Origin: an uncultured Sulfurovum sp.
Lineage (GTDB): Bacteria > Campylobacterota > Campylobacteria > Campylobacterales > Sulfurovaceae
DNA length: 40,920 nucleotides
NCBI GenBank assembly: GCA_902727995.1
Contig: CACVAZ010000033.1
Location: 1 to 40,920, forward strand
Direction: 5' to 3'
The translations under genes and the position numbers were made by a program. Under the pieces are notes generated by a model. The model did no database searches. It saw only the letters and a program-made list of their open reading frames with translations, and was not told the origin of the DNA. The stretch's first letter is position 1. Each line of letters opens with the position of its first letter. Shown piece after piece: positions 1 to 8,019 of the stretch.

Positions 1-1
1 A

Positions 2-903
2 TCAAAGCTTTTAGGGCATGGATTAATTCCACCAGCATATACAACAGTCAGAAATGTATATTTAAATATAGATGTTGAAGCATTAAACAAAATGTTTGAA
101 GATTGGTCACATGAAATAGCAAAAAGAGAAGGGTTGTCAGAACTCAATATTGTCTCCTCCGATGGGAAGACAATGAGAGGTTCAAGAAACAAAACAAAAG
201 ATGAGAAAGCACGACACATAGTTTCACTATTTTTATCGAAAGAGAAAATAACATTAGCTCAAATAAAAGTAGATGATAAGAGTAATGAAATACCTGCATT
301 ACTAGAGTTACTAGACTCATTAAAACTAGAAAACTGCGTAATTACGGTCGATGCACTACATACTCAAAAAAAACTTTACGAAAAATAAGAGCCAATGGAC
401 ATAGCTTTGTAGCCCAAGTCAAAGATAATCAAAAAGGTTTAGCTAACTGGATTAAATTCAATATGACTATCTCTCAATCCATTGATAATTATTCAACCTA
501 TGATACTAATGACCATGGACGATATGAAGAACGTTCGATAGAAGTCTTTGATGACTTACATATGATTGCTAGAGATTGGACTATGGTTAGACGGCTTATA
601 AAAGTTACTGCTAAAGTTGTTAAATATGCTCAGGTAAGTTATGAGACACGATATTATATTTCAAACTTAACTGTTGATGCAAAAGAATTTTTACATATTA
701 TTCGTTCTCATTGGGCTATTGAAAACTCCCTACATTATGTCAAAGATGTAGCTTTTCAAGAAGATTTTAACCGTATGAGAACTGCTCAAATCCCTATTGT
801 TACTTCTTTACTTAAAGGAAAGTAATTCTTTATAATTTTTTTTATTAAAAAAGATAAATTATCTTATAATCAAGCTAAAAACTTAAAAGAAATTCAAACT
901 GTT
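2..903 (+). pseudogene. ISAs1-family (H-repeat-associated type) transposase remnant, frameshifted, 5' end outside the window
   Basis: Frame 2 reads SKLLGHGLIPPAYTTVRNVYLNIDVEALNKMFEDW...SSDGKTMRGS...VITVDALHTQKK and stops at 388. Homology continues in another frame (ANGHSFVAQVKDNQKGL...SHWAIENSLHYVKDVAFQEDFNRMRTAQIP). The C-terminus is shifted again after about 820. Confidence 0.8.
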
Positions 904-928
904 TAAAAGGGATTGGGCATAAAAAAGA

Positions 929-976
929 TGGTGATCACGATTGGACTTGAACCAACGACTTCTTCCATGTCAAGGA
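929..976. repeat. Left attachment site: 48-bp copy of the tRNA-Val 3' segment
   Basis: TGGTGATCACGATTGGACTTGAACCAACGACTTCTTCCATGTCAAGGA is identical to 40794-40841. Confidence 0.93.
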
Positions 977-1032
977 TTTTAAGATTTTTGATTAAATCCC
1001 ATAAAACAATAGTTCTGAAACACTTAATCTTT

Positions 1033-1055
1033 CTACTCGGCAAATACTCGGTAAA
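1033..1055. promoter_or_regulatory. Putative integrase arm-type site (left): paired CTCGG repeats, 11-bp period
   Basis: ctaCTCGGCAAAtaCTCGGtAAAc lies between the int stop codon and the att core. Related pairs occur at 11871 and 40624. Confidence 0.45.
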
Positions 1056-1059
1056 CATC

Positions 1060-2226
1060 TTAAACCTTTGCTACTTTTTTTATGAAGAGTACATCATTCA
1101 CTGGTGCTAAACTCTCTTGACCCTTTTGAGCTTGTATTTCTGTCATTGTTGGGAAGGTATAATGGTTGTCTGTTACATTGCTTCCTGGTCTATGACCCAT
1201 CGTTGATTGTCTTGCTTCTTCTTCCATAGCATAACTTTTTGCTACAGAAGCAAATGTTTTTCTTGTCATTCCAAGTGTGCCTTTTATTTTTAACTCTTTT
1301 AGCAGTGGTTGAAAATAATACTTTTCTAATGTAGAAGAACTTTTATAGAACGTTCCTTTGTTGCTTTCAAAAAGCCAGTGCTTAATGTTATTACTTTCTA
1401 TGTATTCTTTTAAAATATCAGCTGTATAATTTGAGAAATAAACAATCCGACTATGGTTTTTAGTAGTTGAAGTTACAGTAATAACATTTTGAGCAATGGC
1501 ACGTTGAATATAAATACACTTATGATTAAAATCAATGTCTGTCAGTTGAATACCTTTTAATTCTCCGACCCTTAATCCTGAATTGAAAGCTAGAAATAGC
1601 CAAGCTTTTATTTTTCCTGTTGAGTGTTTCATCATTTTTCTAGCTTGATCAACACTAAAGCCTTCTGTTTTTTTATGAACTATTTCAATAGTATCTGCTA
1701 ACTCTACTTTATTTGTAGATACAAGTTCATATTTTACGGCTCTGTCCATTATTTGACTTAAGTAATTTCTCCATTTTGAGATACTGTCAGAGGCATAACC
1801 TTGATGATCTTTCATACTTTGCCAATCTTCAACAAGATGTGCATTGATATCTTCAAGAGAAAAGTTTTTAAAGTATGGTAACAAATGTTTATAGAAAGAG
1901 ATTTCTGCACTTTTCTGTGATGATGTTCCTCTACCCTTTTTACTCCAGGTACCATCTGCTCTTTTCGTTTTGGCTCCTGATTTAATGGCTTCTATACCAA
2001 AATTTTCAAAGTCTGTTTTAATGCTCTTTGTTTTAGATGTACGTGCTATGAGTTCATCTCTTGCATTTGACTTATGTTTGATGTAGATTAGGTTCTTAGT
2101 GTTGGCTTCCATTTTAGTTGTAACACGTTTAAACGTACCCTCAATGGTTCCACAGACATAAATGATGTTGTATTCATTTACGAACCAACCTTTACCTTTT
2201 ATTCTTTTATTTTTCTTTGTTTGCAT
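1060..2226 (-). CDS. int: Phage integrase, tyrosine recombinase
   Basis: 388 aa; AFNSGLRVGELKGIQLTDIDF, TRKTFASVAK, MGHRPGSNVTDNHY boxes; adjacent to the att repeat. Confidence 0.93.
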   Translation of the reverse strand: MQTKKNKRIKGKGWFVNEYNIIYVCGTIEGTFKRVTTKMEANTKNLIYIKHKSNARDELIARTSKTKSIKTDFENFGIEAIKSGAKTKRADGTWSKKGRGTSSQKSAEISFYKHLLPYFKNFSLEDINAHLVEDWQSMKDHQGYASDSISKWRNYLSQIMDRAVKYELVSTNKVELADTIEIVHKKTEGFSVDQARKMMKHSTGKIKAWLFLAFNSGLRVGELKGIQLTDIDFNHKCIYIQRAIAQNVITVTSTTKNHSRIVYFSNYTADILKEYIESNNIKHWLFESNKGTFYKSSSTLEKYYFQPLLKELKIKGTLGMTRKTFASVAKSYAMEEEARQSTMGHRPGSNVTDNHYTFPTMTEIQAQKGQESLAPVNDVLFIKKVAKV

Positions 2227-2482
2227 AGTATCTCCTAATTTGGATAGCTACTGGTCTTGCAATAAGTATTTTACCACCCACGACCTTTTGGTAGTAGTCT
2301 TTTCCTTCTTTATAGTTTTTTGCTAAGTGAATTCTTATAGTACTGTTGTGTTTATTACAGTAAATTGCAAGTTGAGAGACTTCAAACTCTTCAGGAATTA
2401 ACGAAGTCAAAATTGACTCTAGTAGATTAAACTCTTTTACTCTTTCAAAAAATGAAAGATTGTTTTTTTTTATTGTTTCCAT
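2207..2482 (-). CDS. Small putative DNA-binding protein / excisionase candidate
   Basis: 91 aa, overlaps the int start and is co-directional; HTH-like FEVSQLAIYCNKHNSTIRIHLAKNYKEG...KILIARPVAIQIRRYY. Confidence 0.55.
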   Translation of the reverse strand: METIKKNNLSFFERVKEFNLLESILTSLIPEEFEVSQLAIYCNKHNSTIRIHLAKNYKEGKDYYQKVVGGKILIARPVAIQIRRYYANKEK

Positions 2483-2532
2483 ATCTTTACCCTTAATGTG
2501 TTATCATTACTACTGATAAGTATTTATATCAT

Positions 2533-2573
2533 AATACAATATTTTATTTGTAAAAGAAATAAAATATTGTATT
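2533..2573. promoter_or_regulatory. Perfect 17-bp inverted repeat, putative repressor operator
   Basis: AATACAATATTTTATTT-gtaaaag-AAATAAAATATTGTATT in the divergent intergenic region between 2482(-) and 2596(+). Confidence 0.65.
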
Positions 2574-2595
2574 TTTACTTCAAAAAGGTGCGATT

Positions 2596-3006
2596 ATGAA
2601 CAAAAACAACAGTAGATATTTAGATAAAGAAAAAAACAAGGAGATATTTAACCGTTTAAAATCGCATTTTAAAGTTAGGTTTGATAAAGAAGTTTTGGAA
2701 AAATGGGGAAAGAATACAAAAAGTATGAATAATTGGAGAAAATCAGGTATACCAGAAAATGAATTGTCTCTATTGGCTCTCAAAGAAAATGTAAATTATG
2801 ATTGGCTAATAGATGGAGTAGGAGAAAAAGATAAACTTGTAATTCCTACTCCTCATCTTGCTGGAATGGTTGAAGAAAATGGAACACAGTATAAGAAGAG
2901 AGACGCTCGTGAAGAGAATCTCTGTAAGGTTTTCAGTAAGGTTCCTAAAGATAAAAAAGAAGAAGCTTATCATAAAGCTATGGAAGTTATGTTCAAGTAT
3001 TATTGA
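2596..3006 (+). CDS. CI-like phage repressor with N-terminal HTH
   Basis: KNTKSMNNWRKSGIPENELSLLALKENVNYDWLIDGVGEK resembles the bacteriophage CI repressor HTH domain; divergent from the int operon. Confidence 0.75.
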   Translation: MNKNNSRYLDKEKNKEIFNRLKSHFKVRFDKEVLEKWGKNTKSMNNWRKSGIPENELSLLALKENVNYDWLIDGVGEKDKLVIPTPHLAGMVEENGTQYKKRDAREENLCKVFSKVPKDKKEEAYHKAMEVMFKYY

Positions 3007-3019
3007 AATTTAAAAGGGT

Positions 3020-3121
3020 TTAGTCTTCTAATTCATCAAAACTATCAATCGTATTTAAATCATTGGCATTGTCTCTAAGATTCATCACTGCTTGGTTAAA
3101 TTCTTCGATATTCTTTCTCAT
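3020..3121 (-). CDS. Small ORF (33 aa), hypothetical
   Basis: MRKNIEEFNQAVMNLRDNANDLNTIDSFDELED; overlaps the 3096-3239 ORF; below the supplied ORF-track length cutoff. Confidence 0.35.
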   Translation of the reverse strand: MRKNIEEFNQAVMNLRDNANDLNTIDSFDELED

Positions 3122-3239
3122 CGTTTCCGTCATACAGTTCAACAATGTCACCTCTGTTTAAAGCACTCATTTCCTCATGGTCGTACTTTGATGGCTTCTC
3201 TAACTCTTTTCCTGTATCTCTGTCTCTAAAATTGCTCAT
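3096..3239 (-). CDS. Small ORF (47 aa), hypothetical
   Basis: MSNFRDRDTGKELEKPSKYDHEEMSALNRGDIVELYDGNDEKEYRRI; ATGA overlap with the stop of 3236-3454. Confidence 0.5.
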   Translation of the reverse strand: MSNFRDRDTGKELEKPSKYDHEEMSALNRGDIVELYDGNDEKEYRRI

Positions 3240-3454
3240 TTTTTCTTCTTTCTTAAATTGTCTATCTTCTTGTTAAAAAAGATAGAAGCTGATTCTAAAT
3301 CAGCTTTGTCTTTCCAAAGCTGTTTAAGTCTTGGGTCGCTTGTTTGGTTCATGAATTTTATGTAGTTCTTTTTTCTATTTTCTATGTCTTCAATCGTGTC
3401 AGCATTCAATGTTGCGACTGTCACGATCAAGAAAAAAAACTTAGCTAAGAACAA
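3236..3454 (-). CDS. Hypothetical small secreted protein
   Basis: Signal-peptide-like MFLAKFFFLIVTVATLNA; adjacent to 3455. Confidence 0.6.
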   Translation of the reverse strand: MFLAKFFFLIVTVATLNADTIEDIENRKKNYIKFMNQTSDPRLKQLWKDKADLESASIFFNKKIDNLRKKKK

Positions 3455-3826
3455 TTATTTCCCCTCACATTTTGTTTCAATAAGTGACCAAACAAGCTTT
3501 AATTCAATCTCATAGTTTTCTTTTTTACTCTCAGATAGTTTTGATGCTTTTTCCTTGTTGAGGAGGATGCTTTCTAAATCTTTTCTGTCAAGCTTTGCTT
3601 TTGTACAGCTAAAATTTCCAGTACTAAGTCTTGAGTTGAATTTCTCATCATCAAACTTTTTGTCTGCAAGCTCTTTAACTTCTTTTTCTAATTGAAGTTG
3701 TTTTGAATTGTCGGCTACAGCTGGTAACTCGTTTGCATTTGCTTTCTGAACTGTTAGTACTGCGATGGTTACGGATAAAACTAGGATTACGCCCAGTAGT
3801 GATAGTAATGTTAAAAGGTTTTTCAT
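3455..3826 (-). CDS. Hypothetical secreted/membrane-anchored protein
   Basis: N-terminal hydrophobic MKNLLTLLSLLGVILVLSVTIAVLTVQKANANE; two Cys; co-directional with the next gene. Confidence 0.65.
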   Translation of the reverse strand: MKNLLTLLSLLGVILVLSVTIAVLTVQKANANELPAVADNSKQLQLEKEVKELADKKFDDEKFNSRLSTGNFSCTKAKLDRKDLESILLNKEKASKLSESKKENYEIELKLVWSLIETKCEGK

Positions 3827-3901
3827 TTTTGTTCTCTTTCATAAATAATGTGTTTAAATTTATGATACAATTGCGTTAGCTCTTGTATCAAGGTGCTGAT
3901 G

Positions 3902-3944
3902 GAGTTTAGAGGTTTTCCCGTCAAAGAAATTTACCTCTTTACTC
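3902..3944. terminator. Hairpin between two leftward gene blocks
   Basis: GAGTTTAGAGGT ... ACCTCTTTACTC (2 mismatches in 12). A second stem TGATACAA(3863-3870)/TTGTATCA(3883-3890) lies alongside. Confidence 0.35.
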
Positions 3945-4630
3945 TACTTTGTTAATTCTTCTTCGTACCACTCGGTAATCTCTTCTTCGTCATTGTCGTT
4001 ATGGTCTTGTCCATTGGTAACATTGTCGTCTACGTATCCAATTTGATCATCTTTCATTTTTTTTCCTTTCCAAATATAATCATTTTTGTACAAAATATCA
4101 TGAGCGTCTTGATAGCTCACTAAACTTTGAAATCTACTTTTGTCCAATGGTCTTACTACTCCTAAATCTGTTAAGATTCCAGACCAGTATTTAAACTGTT
4201 TTTCACTCACTTTGATTTTAAACTCATCTCTTTTTTTTAAAACCATATAGGGTAAACGAACGCCCCTGTAGAACTCTTCTACAATCGTAAAAGGAGAAAT
4301 GTACTTACCGTATGTTTTCTCATACTCTTTTGCAATTTTTTTCAATAACTCAATTTCACTTTTTTGAGTTTCAATTTTTTCTTTTAGTTGCTTAGAAGCC
4401 GATTCGGTTTTTTTAAATTGTTTGTTTTTATCAATCTCAACATCTCTCTCATCAATTATTTTTGCTAAAAGATAATTTAAAACATCGATTGAAACAATTC
4501 TTACTTCGTTGGGAAATATAAAGCTTTTAACTTCATACTCATCAATGTAACCATTTTTTGAAATTAGGTTTACAGCTCTTAAATCTCTTAGTTCACAAGC
4601 TTCAAGACTGTCTATGTTGTATGCACTCAT
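3944..4630 (-). CDS. Hypothetical coiled-coil protein
   Basis: 228 aa; central coiled coil; acidic tail NDNDEEEITEWYEEELTK; ATGA overlap with 4627. Confidence 0.7.
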   Translation of the reverse strand: MSAYNIDSLEACELRDLRAVNLISKNGYIDEYEVKSFIFPNEVRIVSIDVLNYLLAKIIDERDVEIDKNKQFKKTESASKQLKEKIETQKSEIELLKKIAKEYEKTYGKYISPFTIVEEFYRGVRLPYMVLKKRDEFKIKVSEKQFKYWSGILTDLGVVRPLDKSRFQSLVSYQDAHDILYKNDYIWKGKKMKDDQIGYVDDNVTNGQDHNDNDEEEITEWYEEELTK

Positions 4631-5970
4631 AGCATTTTTCCTATTTTTACGCGAACTGTGTCCAAGCCTTGCATTTTTTTTGCGACACCGTCTGCAAGAG
4701 CTAACATCTGGTGCGACTCTAGCTCTTGCATTTTTGACTCCGTAAGCAGTCTAGCGTTTTCTCTGTCTATTTCTGCAAGTCTTGATTTTTCAGTTAATTC
4801 ATGCTGTTGAGCCATGGTTTCTGACTCATAAGCAATTACTGCTGTCATGGTTTTGTTTTGCTCTAAATCTGAACCTATCTTGGTAGCTTTCAGTCTTGTG
4901 TTTCGCTCTTTTAGGGCGATATTGGAGCTAAAAAGTGTGTTGGTAACATTCTCTTTGTAAGCTTCTTCTTGACTAATGCTGTTTAAAATGGTTCTTTGAC
5001 TTAAAATACTTGCCATGGTTCCACCAAGCTCTAAAAATACAAATAATATTCCAAGCATAACGGTAATTCCCATAGTTGAAGAGGTAGAGTTTCCTGCTAT
5101 TTTTTTCAGTCTTTCTCGCTCTTTTTCTATCTCATCTTCTTTTTTTGAAATTTCATCTTCATAGAGTTGCTTTGATGTTTTTGCACTTGCAGTACTTAGC
5201 ATGTCTTTTTCGGCTTGTGCTATTTCTTGATTCTTTTTATCAATACGTTTATTGATAGAGTCAATCATTGTTTTTGCATCTTCTCGCTTTTTGACATACA
5301 TGGAAGTAGAATTGGTTTTTAGGTCTTTTGTTATTTCTTCTCTTATTTTTTCAATTTCCGAATTTAACCTGGTTATTTTACTTTGGTAAATACCTGTTGT
5401 TACGGCTGAGTCCTTAGAGTTGTCTTTGTCTTTTTTTAGACGCTCTATTTGCTTTAGCCTCGTATCAACATAGGCGTTATCATCAACATTTTTTGTTTTT
5501 TGTATGATGATATAATCAGGTAGATTCCATGCTGATATGAGTACCATTATGACTGCATAGGTTTTTATGGAAAGAAGAATGGTTTTATAAGCCACCCTGT
5601 CTTCTCCACCTAATTCTAATTCACCTTTTGTTGCAAAGACATGTTCAGAATTCGTAGACCATAGCTCAAAGAAACCTCCAACCATTAGCCCAATAACAAA
5701 TGCAATATAAAATGTTAGTGACCAAAAGACATCTTCTGTAATCAATAAAATTGAAATGGTAAGACCTAACGCAGAGTTCATGACTGAAATAGGCTTCATA
5801 AACTTTGAAGAGATTGTTAAGAATTTAACTCTGCTGTTTTGTGCTAAAACTCCTGTCATTTCTCTTCGAGATTTTCCAAGACTGTCTCTAGCCTGTGATT
5901 CAGTTGTACCGTCTACTATTTTGTAGATATCTGCTTCAGATTGTATATCTTTCACATCATTTTGAGACAT
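4627..5970 (-). CDS. Hypothetical membrane protein with long coiled coil
   Basis: 447 aa; hydrophobic segments at SAVNS..ALGLTISILLI, FYIAFVIGLMVGGFF, YAVIMVLISAWNL and MLGILFVFLELGGTMASIL; long charged coiled coil between and after. Confidence 0.75.
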   Translation of the reverse strand: MSQNDVKDIQSEADIYKIVDGTTESQARDSLGKSRREMTGVLAQNSRVKFLTISSKFMKPISVMNSALGLTISILLITEDVFWSLTFYIAFVIGLMVGGFFELWSTNSEHVFATKGELELGGEDRVAYKTILLSIKTYAVIMVLISAWNLPDYIIIQKTKNVDDNAYVDTRLKQIERLKKDKDNSKDSAVTTGIYQSKITRLNSEIEKIREEITKDLKTNSTSMYVKKREDAKTMIDSINKRIDKKNQEIAQAEKDMLSTASAKTSKQLYEDEISKKEDEIEKERERLKKIAGNSTSSTMGITVMLGILFVFLELGGTMASILSQRTILNSISQEEAYKENVTNTLFSSNIALKERNTRLKATKIGSDLEQNKTMTAVIAYESETMAQQHELTEKSRLAEIDRENARLLTESKMQELESHQMLALADGVAKKMQGLDTVRVKIGKML

Positions 5971-6007
5971 ATTTAATCCTTGGTTTTTTAAAGGTTAATA
6001 AAACAGG

Positions 6008-6571
6008 TTAAGCTACTTTTGAAACAAGTCCCTCAAATGCTTGAATTGCATTTGAATCTAAGTCTTTTACCTTGGTTTTTGATGTGTTGATTACTCCAAT
6101 CTTATAAAGATTAGGAATGGACTCAATCCCCTTATGAAATAAGAAGTCAGCGTATTCTGCAATACTCGTATTTGCTGGGGTAAAGTTACTCTTTTTAGAA
6201 TTTGGGTACTCTAAAGTATGCCACGTTTCAAATGGAGCAACTAGCTTTGCTTTTTTTGTGTCATTGTCAAGGGTAATCCCTTCAAATGAAAAGTGAGGTT
6301 TTAGAATCTCTAGCATTTCTTTAGTATAAGAGCTTAAAGGGTTTGCTTTATAGTTTTGCATTTTGTTAATGGGTTCCATTAACTCTGATTTCCCTATTGT
6401 GTCAAGCAACTCAACAAGGTTGTTGTTTTTAATTTGCTTCATACCCATTTTTTTAGGAGTATCTTTTCTGAACTTTTCGTTGTATTGTGCTACAACGGCA
6501 TATTGAACCAATGCTCTTTCATTGTCACTCATCTCTTTTTTCTTTTGTTGTTGGTCTTTTGCGTCTGCCAT
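6008..6571 (-). CDS. Hypothetical protein
   Basis: 187 aa, first gene of the 6571-to-3944 leftward cassette; paired palindromes immediately upstream. Confidence 0.7.
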   Translation of the reverse strand: MADAKDQQQKKKEMSDNERALVQYAVVAQYNEKFRKDTPKKMGMKQIKNNNLVELLDTIGKSELMEPINKMQNYKANPLSSYTKEMLEILKPHFSFEGITLDNDTKKAKLVAPFETWHTLEYPNSKKSNFTPANTSIAEYADFLFHKGIESIPNLYKIGVINTSKTKVKDLDSNAIQAFEGLVSKVA

Positions 6572-6608
6572 AATTTTTCCTTGATAATTTAATAATCCAT
6601 AAAATTTA

Positions 6609-6728
6609 ATTCCAAGCGTATTTTAAAAAAGATTTTTCTATGCTTTTTAAATTTTTTTCAATACGCTTGGAATACCACAGTTTAGGGATTCCAAGCGTAT
6701 TGTATTTTTTTTACAAAACGCTTGGAAT
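6609..6728. promoter_or_regulatory. Two consecutive inverted repeats of ATTCCAAGCGTATT (four half-sites)
   Basis: ATTCCAAGCGTATT 6609-6622, AATACGCTTGGAAT 6660-6673, ATTCCAAGCGTATTGTA 6688-6704, TACAAAACGCTTGGAAT 6712-6728. Confidence 0.75.
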
Positions 6729-6775
6729 CTCTCTTTAGTTACTCCTACTTTCAGAGTCAATATTTACTGTTTCAT

Positions 6776-6889
6776 TTATGCCCCCCTTGGTATGGGATAA
6801 TAATTTAAATTATTAACAATCATTTCAACATTCATTTTATTCAAGTAAATGGTTCGTATGTCGTTTTTAAAAAAGAATATTTTGTTCAT
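6776..6889 (-). CDS. Small ORF (37 aa), hypothetical
   Basis: MNKIFFFKNDIRTIYLNKMNVEMIVNNLNYYPIPRGA; TTAGGAAATTAA upstream of the ATG. Confidence 0.4.
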   Translation of the reverse strand: MNKIFFFKNDIRTIYLNKMNVEMIVNNLNYYPIPRGA

Positions 6890-6995
6890 TTAATTTCCTA
6901 ATAATAAATTTGTGTTCATAAAACACTTTCAGAACACACAGCTTAAGGTGTATTCTAAGAGGGTTTACTTTAAAAGTTTGTCGTCCAGAGTCTAT

Positions 6996-7229
6996 TTAGC
7001 AATTTTGGCAAGCTTGCTCATTTAGGAAATCTTGCAATACTTCCCATGTAACATAAGTGATGTTGATATTGATTTGATTATCTCCAGCATATTTGGCAAG
7101 CTTCTTAATTTTTCCACTTGGTAATATTTCAGAGTCTCCAAATCTATTACCAATTTTTACTTCTTTACTTGTGTCGTTTAGCATTTGAGCATAAGTTTTT
7201 CTGCTTACATCTAAGTTCCAGTACACCAT
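6996..7229 (-). CDS. Hypothetical protein
   Basis: 77 aa ORF; AAAAGGAAATAGT upstream of the ATG. Confidence 0.55.
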   Translation of the reverse strand: MVYWNLDVSRKTYAQMLNDTSKEVKIGNRFGDSEILPSGKIKKLAKYAGDNQININITYVTWEVLQDFLNEQACQNC

Positions 7230-7250
7230 ACTATTTCCTTTTAAATTAAT

Positions 7251-7331
7251 TTATGTTCCTAAAAACACTGAAGTTAAGTGATCACACTTAATTTTTTGTT
7301 TTGTTGTTGCTGATATAAAAATAGATTTCAT
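7251..7331 (-). CDS. Small ORF (26 aa), hypothetical; preferred over the longer 7251-7451 call
   Basis: AAGGAAATTAAC-ATG; MKSIFISATTKQKIKCDHLTSVFLGT. The longer ORF overlaps 7333-7524 in another frame. Confidence 0.35.
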   Translation of the reverse strand: MKSIFISATTKQKIKCDHLTSVFLGT

Positions 7332-7332
7332 G

Positions 7333-7524
7333 TTAATTTCCTTGTTCTCTTGATAATAATTTAAAGTACTCCTTAGCTTCCGAAAGGTCATCAAAGATAA
7401 GTGCTTCATCCTTTTCATGTTGTAAATAAACATCATAGTGTCTTGAACCATTTTCCTCGATACAATCTAGAATTATGTCTGTAGTGTCGCTTTCAAAATA
7501 ATCAATGTTGTATGAATATTTCAT
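7333..7524 (-). CDS. Hypothetical small acidic protein
   Basis: 63 aa; AAAAGGAGAAATT upstream of the ATG. Confidence 0.6.
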   Translation of the reverse strand: MKYSYNIDYFESDTTDIILDCIEENGSRHYDVYLQHEKDEALIFDDLSEAKEYFKLLSREQGN

Positions 7525-7583
7525 AATTTCTCCTTTTAAATTGAGTCTTTGGCGTGGATACTCAGCACGTTACGGGTAAACAC

Positions 7584-7619
7584 CCACCAAACTCAAATAA
7601 AACTATTTAAGTTTGGTGG
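7584..7619. repeat. Hairpin CCACCAAACT/AGTTTGGTGG
   Basis: Perfect 10-bp arms 7584-7593 and 7610-7619 in a noncoding stretch. Confidence 0.6.
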
Positions 7620-7830
7620 ACATTTATAAAGTTTTCAAAGAAGAGCCAAGCTGACCTGTAGAAGGTGGCTTGGGTTAGTTTGTTTTTTTGAGATGCATTT
7701 CTGCATCAGCTACCAGTAAAATACGTATTATTTACTTTGTAGGTTTTTTGTTTAAATTACTTATGTTCTCTATGGCATTGATACGTATTAGAGAGTGAAA
7801 TGTTAAATATCTTAAGTGTAAACACCCATC

Positions 7831-7853
7831 AAACCCAAAGTAACTTTGGGTTT
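7831..7853. repeat. Hairpin AAACCCAAAGT/ACTTTGGGTTT
   Basis: Perfect 11-bp arms separated by 1 nt. Preceded by TAAACACCCATC, which resembles TAAACACCCACC at the other hairpin. Confidence 0.6.
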
Positions 7854-7863
7854 AAAAGAAGTT

Positions 7864-8010
7864 CTATATACCTAATTTAATTTCTCTCGAAATTAATGCT
7901 TGTGCAAACTCTGCTTTTTGAGTTAGGGTTAATTGATCTTTTAATTTACAAAAGGTTTCCCAATCTTTTTCAATATTTTTTTTATGGTATTCAAATTCTG
8001 TTTTTGACAT
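7864..8010 (-). CDS. Small ORF (48 aa), hypothetical
   Basis: MSKTEFEYHKKNIEKDWETFCKLKDQLTLTQKAEFAQALISREIKLGI; strong RBS TTTAAGGAGAAGAA-ATG; directly downstream of the Rha-like gene. Confidence 0.6.
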   Translation of the reverse strand: MSKTEFEYHKKNIEKDWETFCKLKDQLTLTQKAEFAQALISREIKLGI

Positions 8011-8019
8011 TTCTTCTCC

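Noticed and set aside
913-1110. ORF MGIKKMVITIGLEPTTSSM...
   Set aside because: It translates the att/tRNA fragment and the integrase 3' end antisense; spurious.
7251-7451. 66-aa ORF call
   Set aside because: It overlaps 7333-7524 in another frame; only the last 26 codons have a good RBS, so the shorter ORF is preferred.
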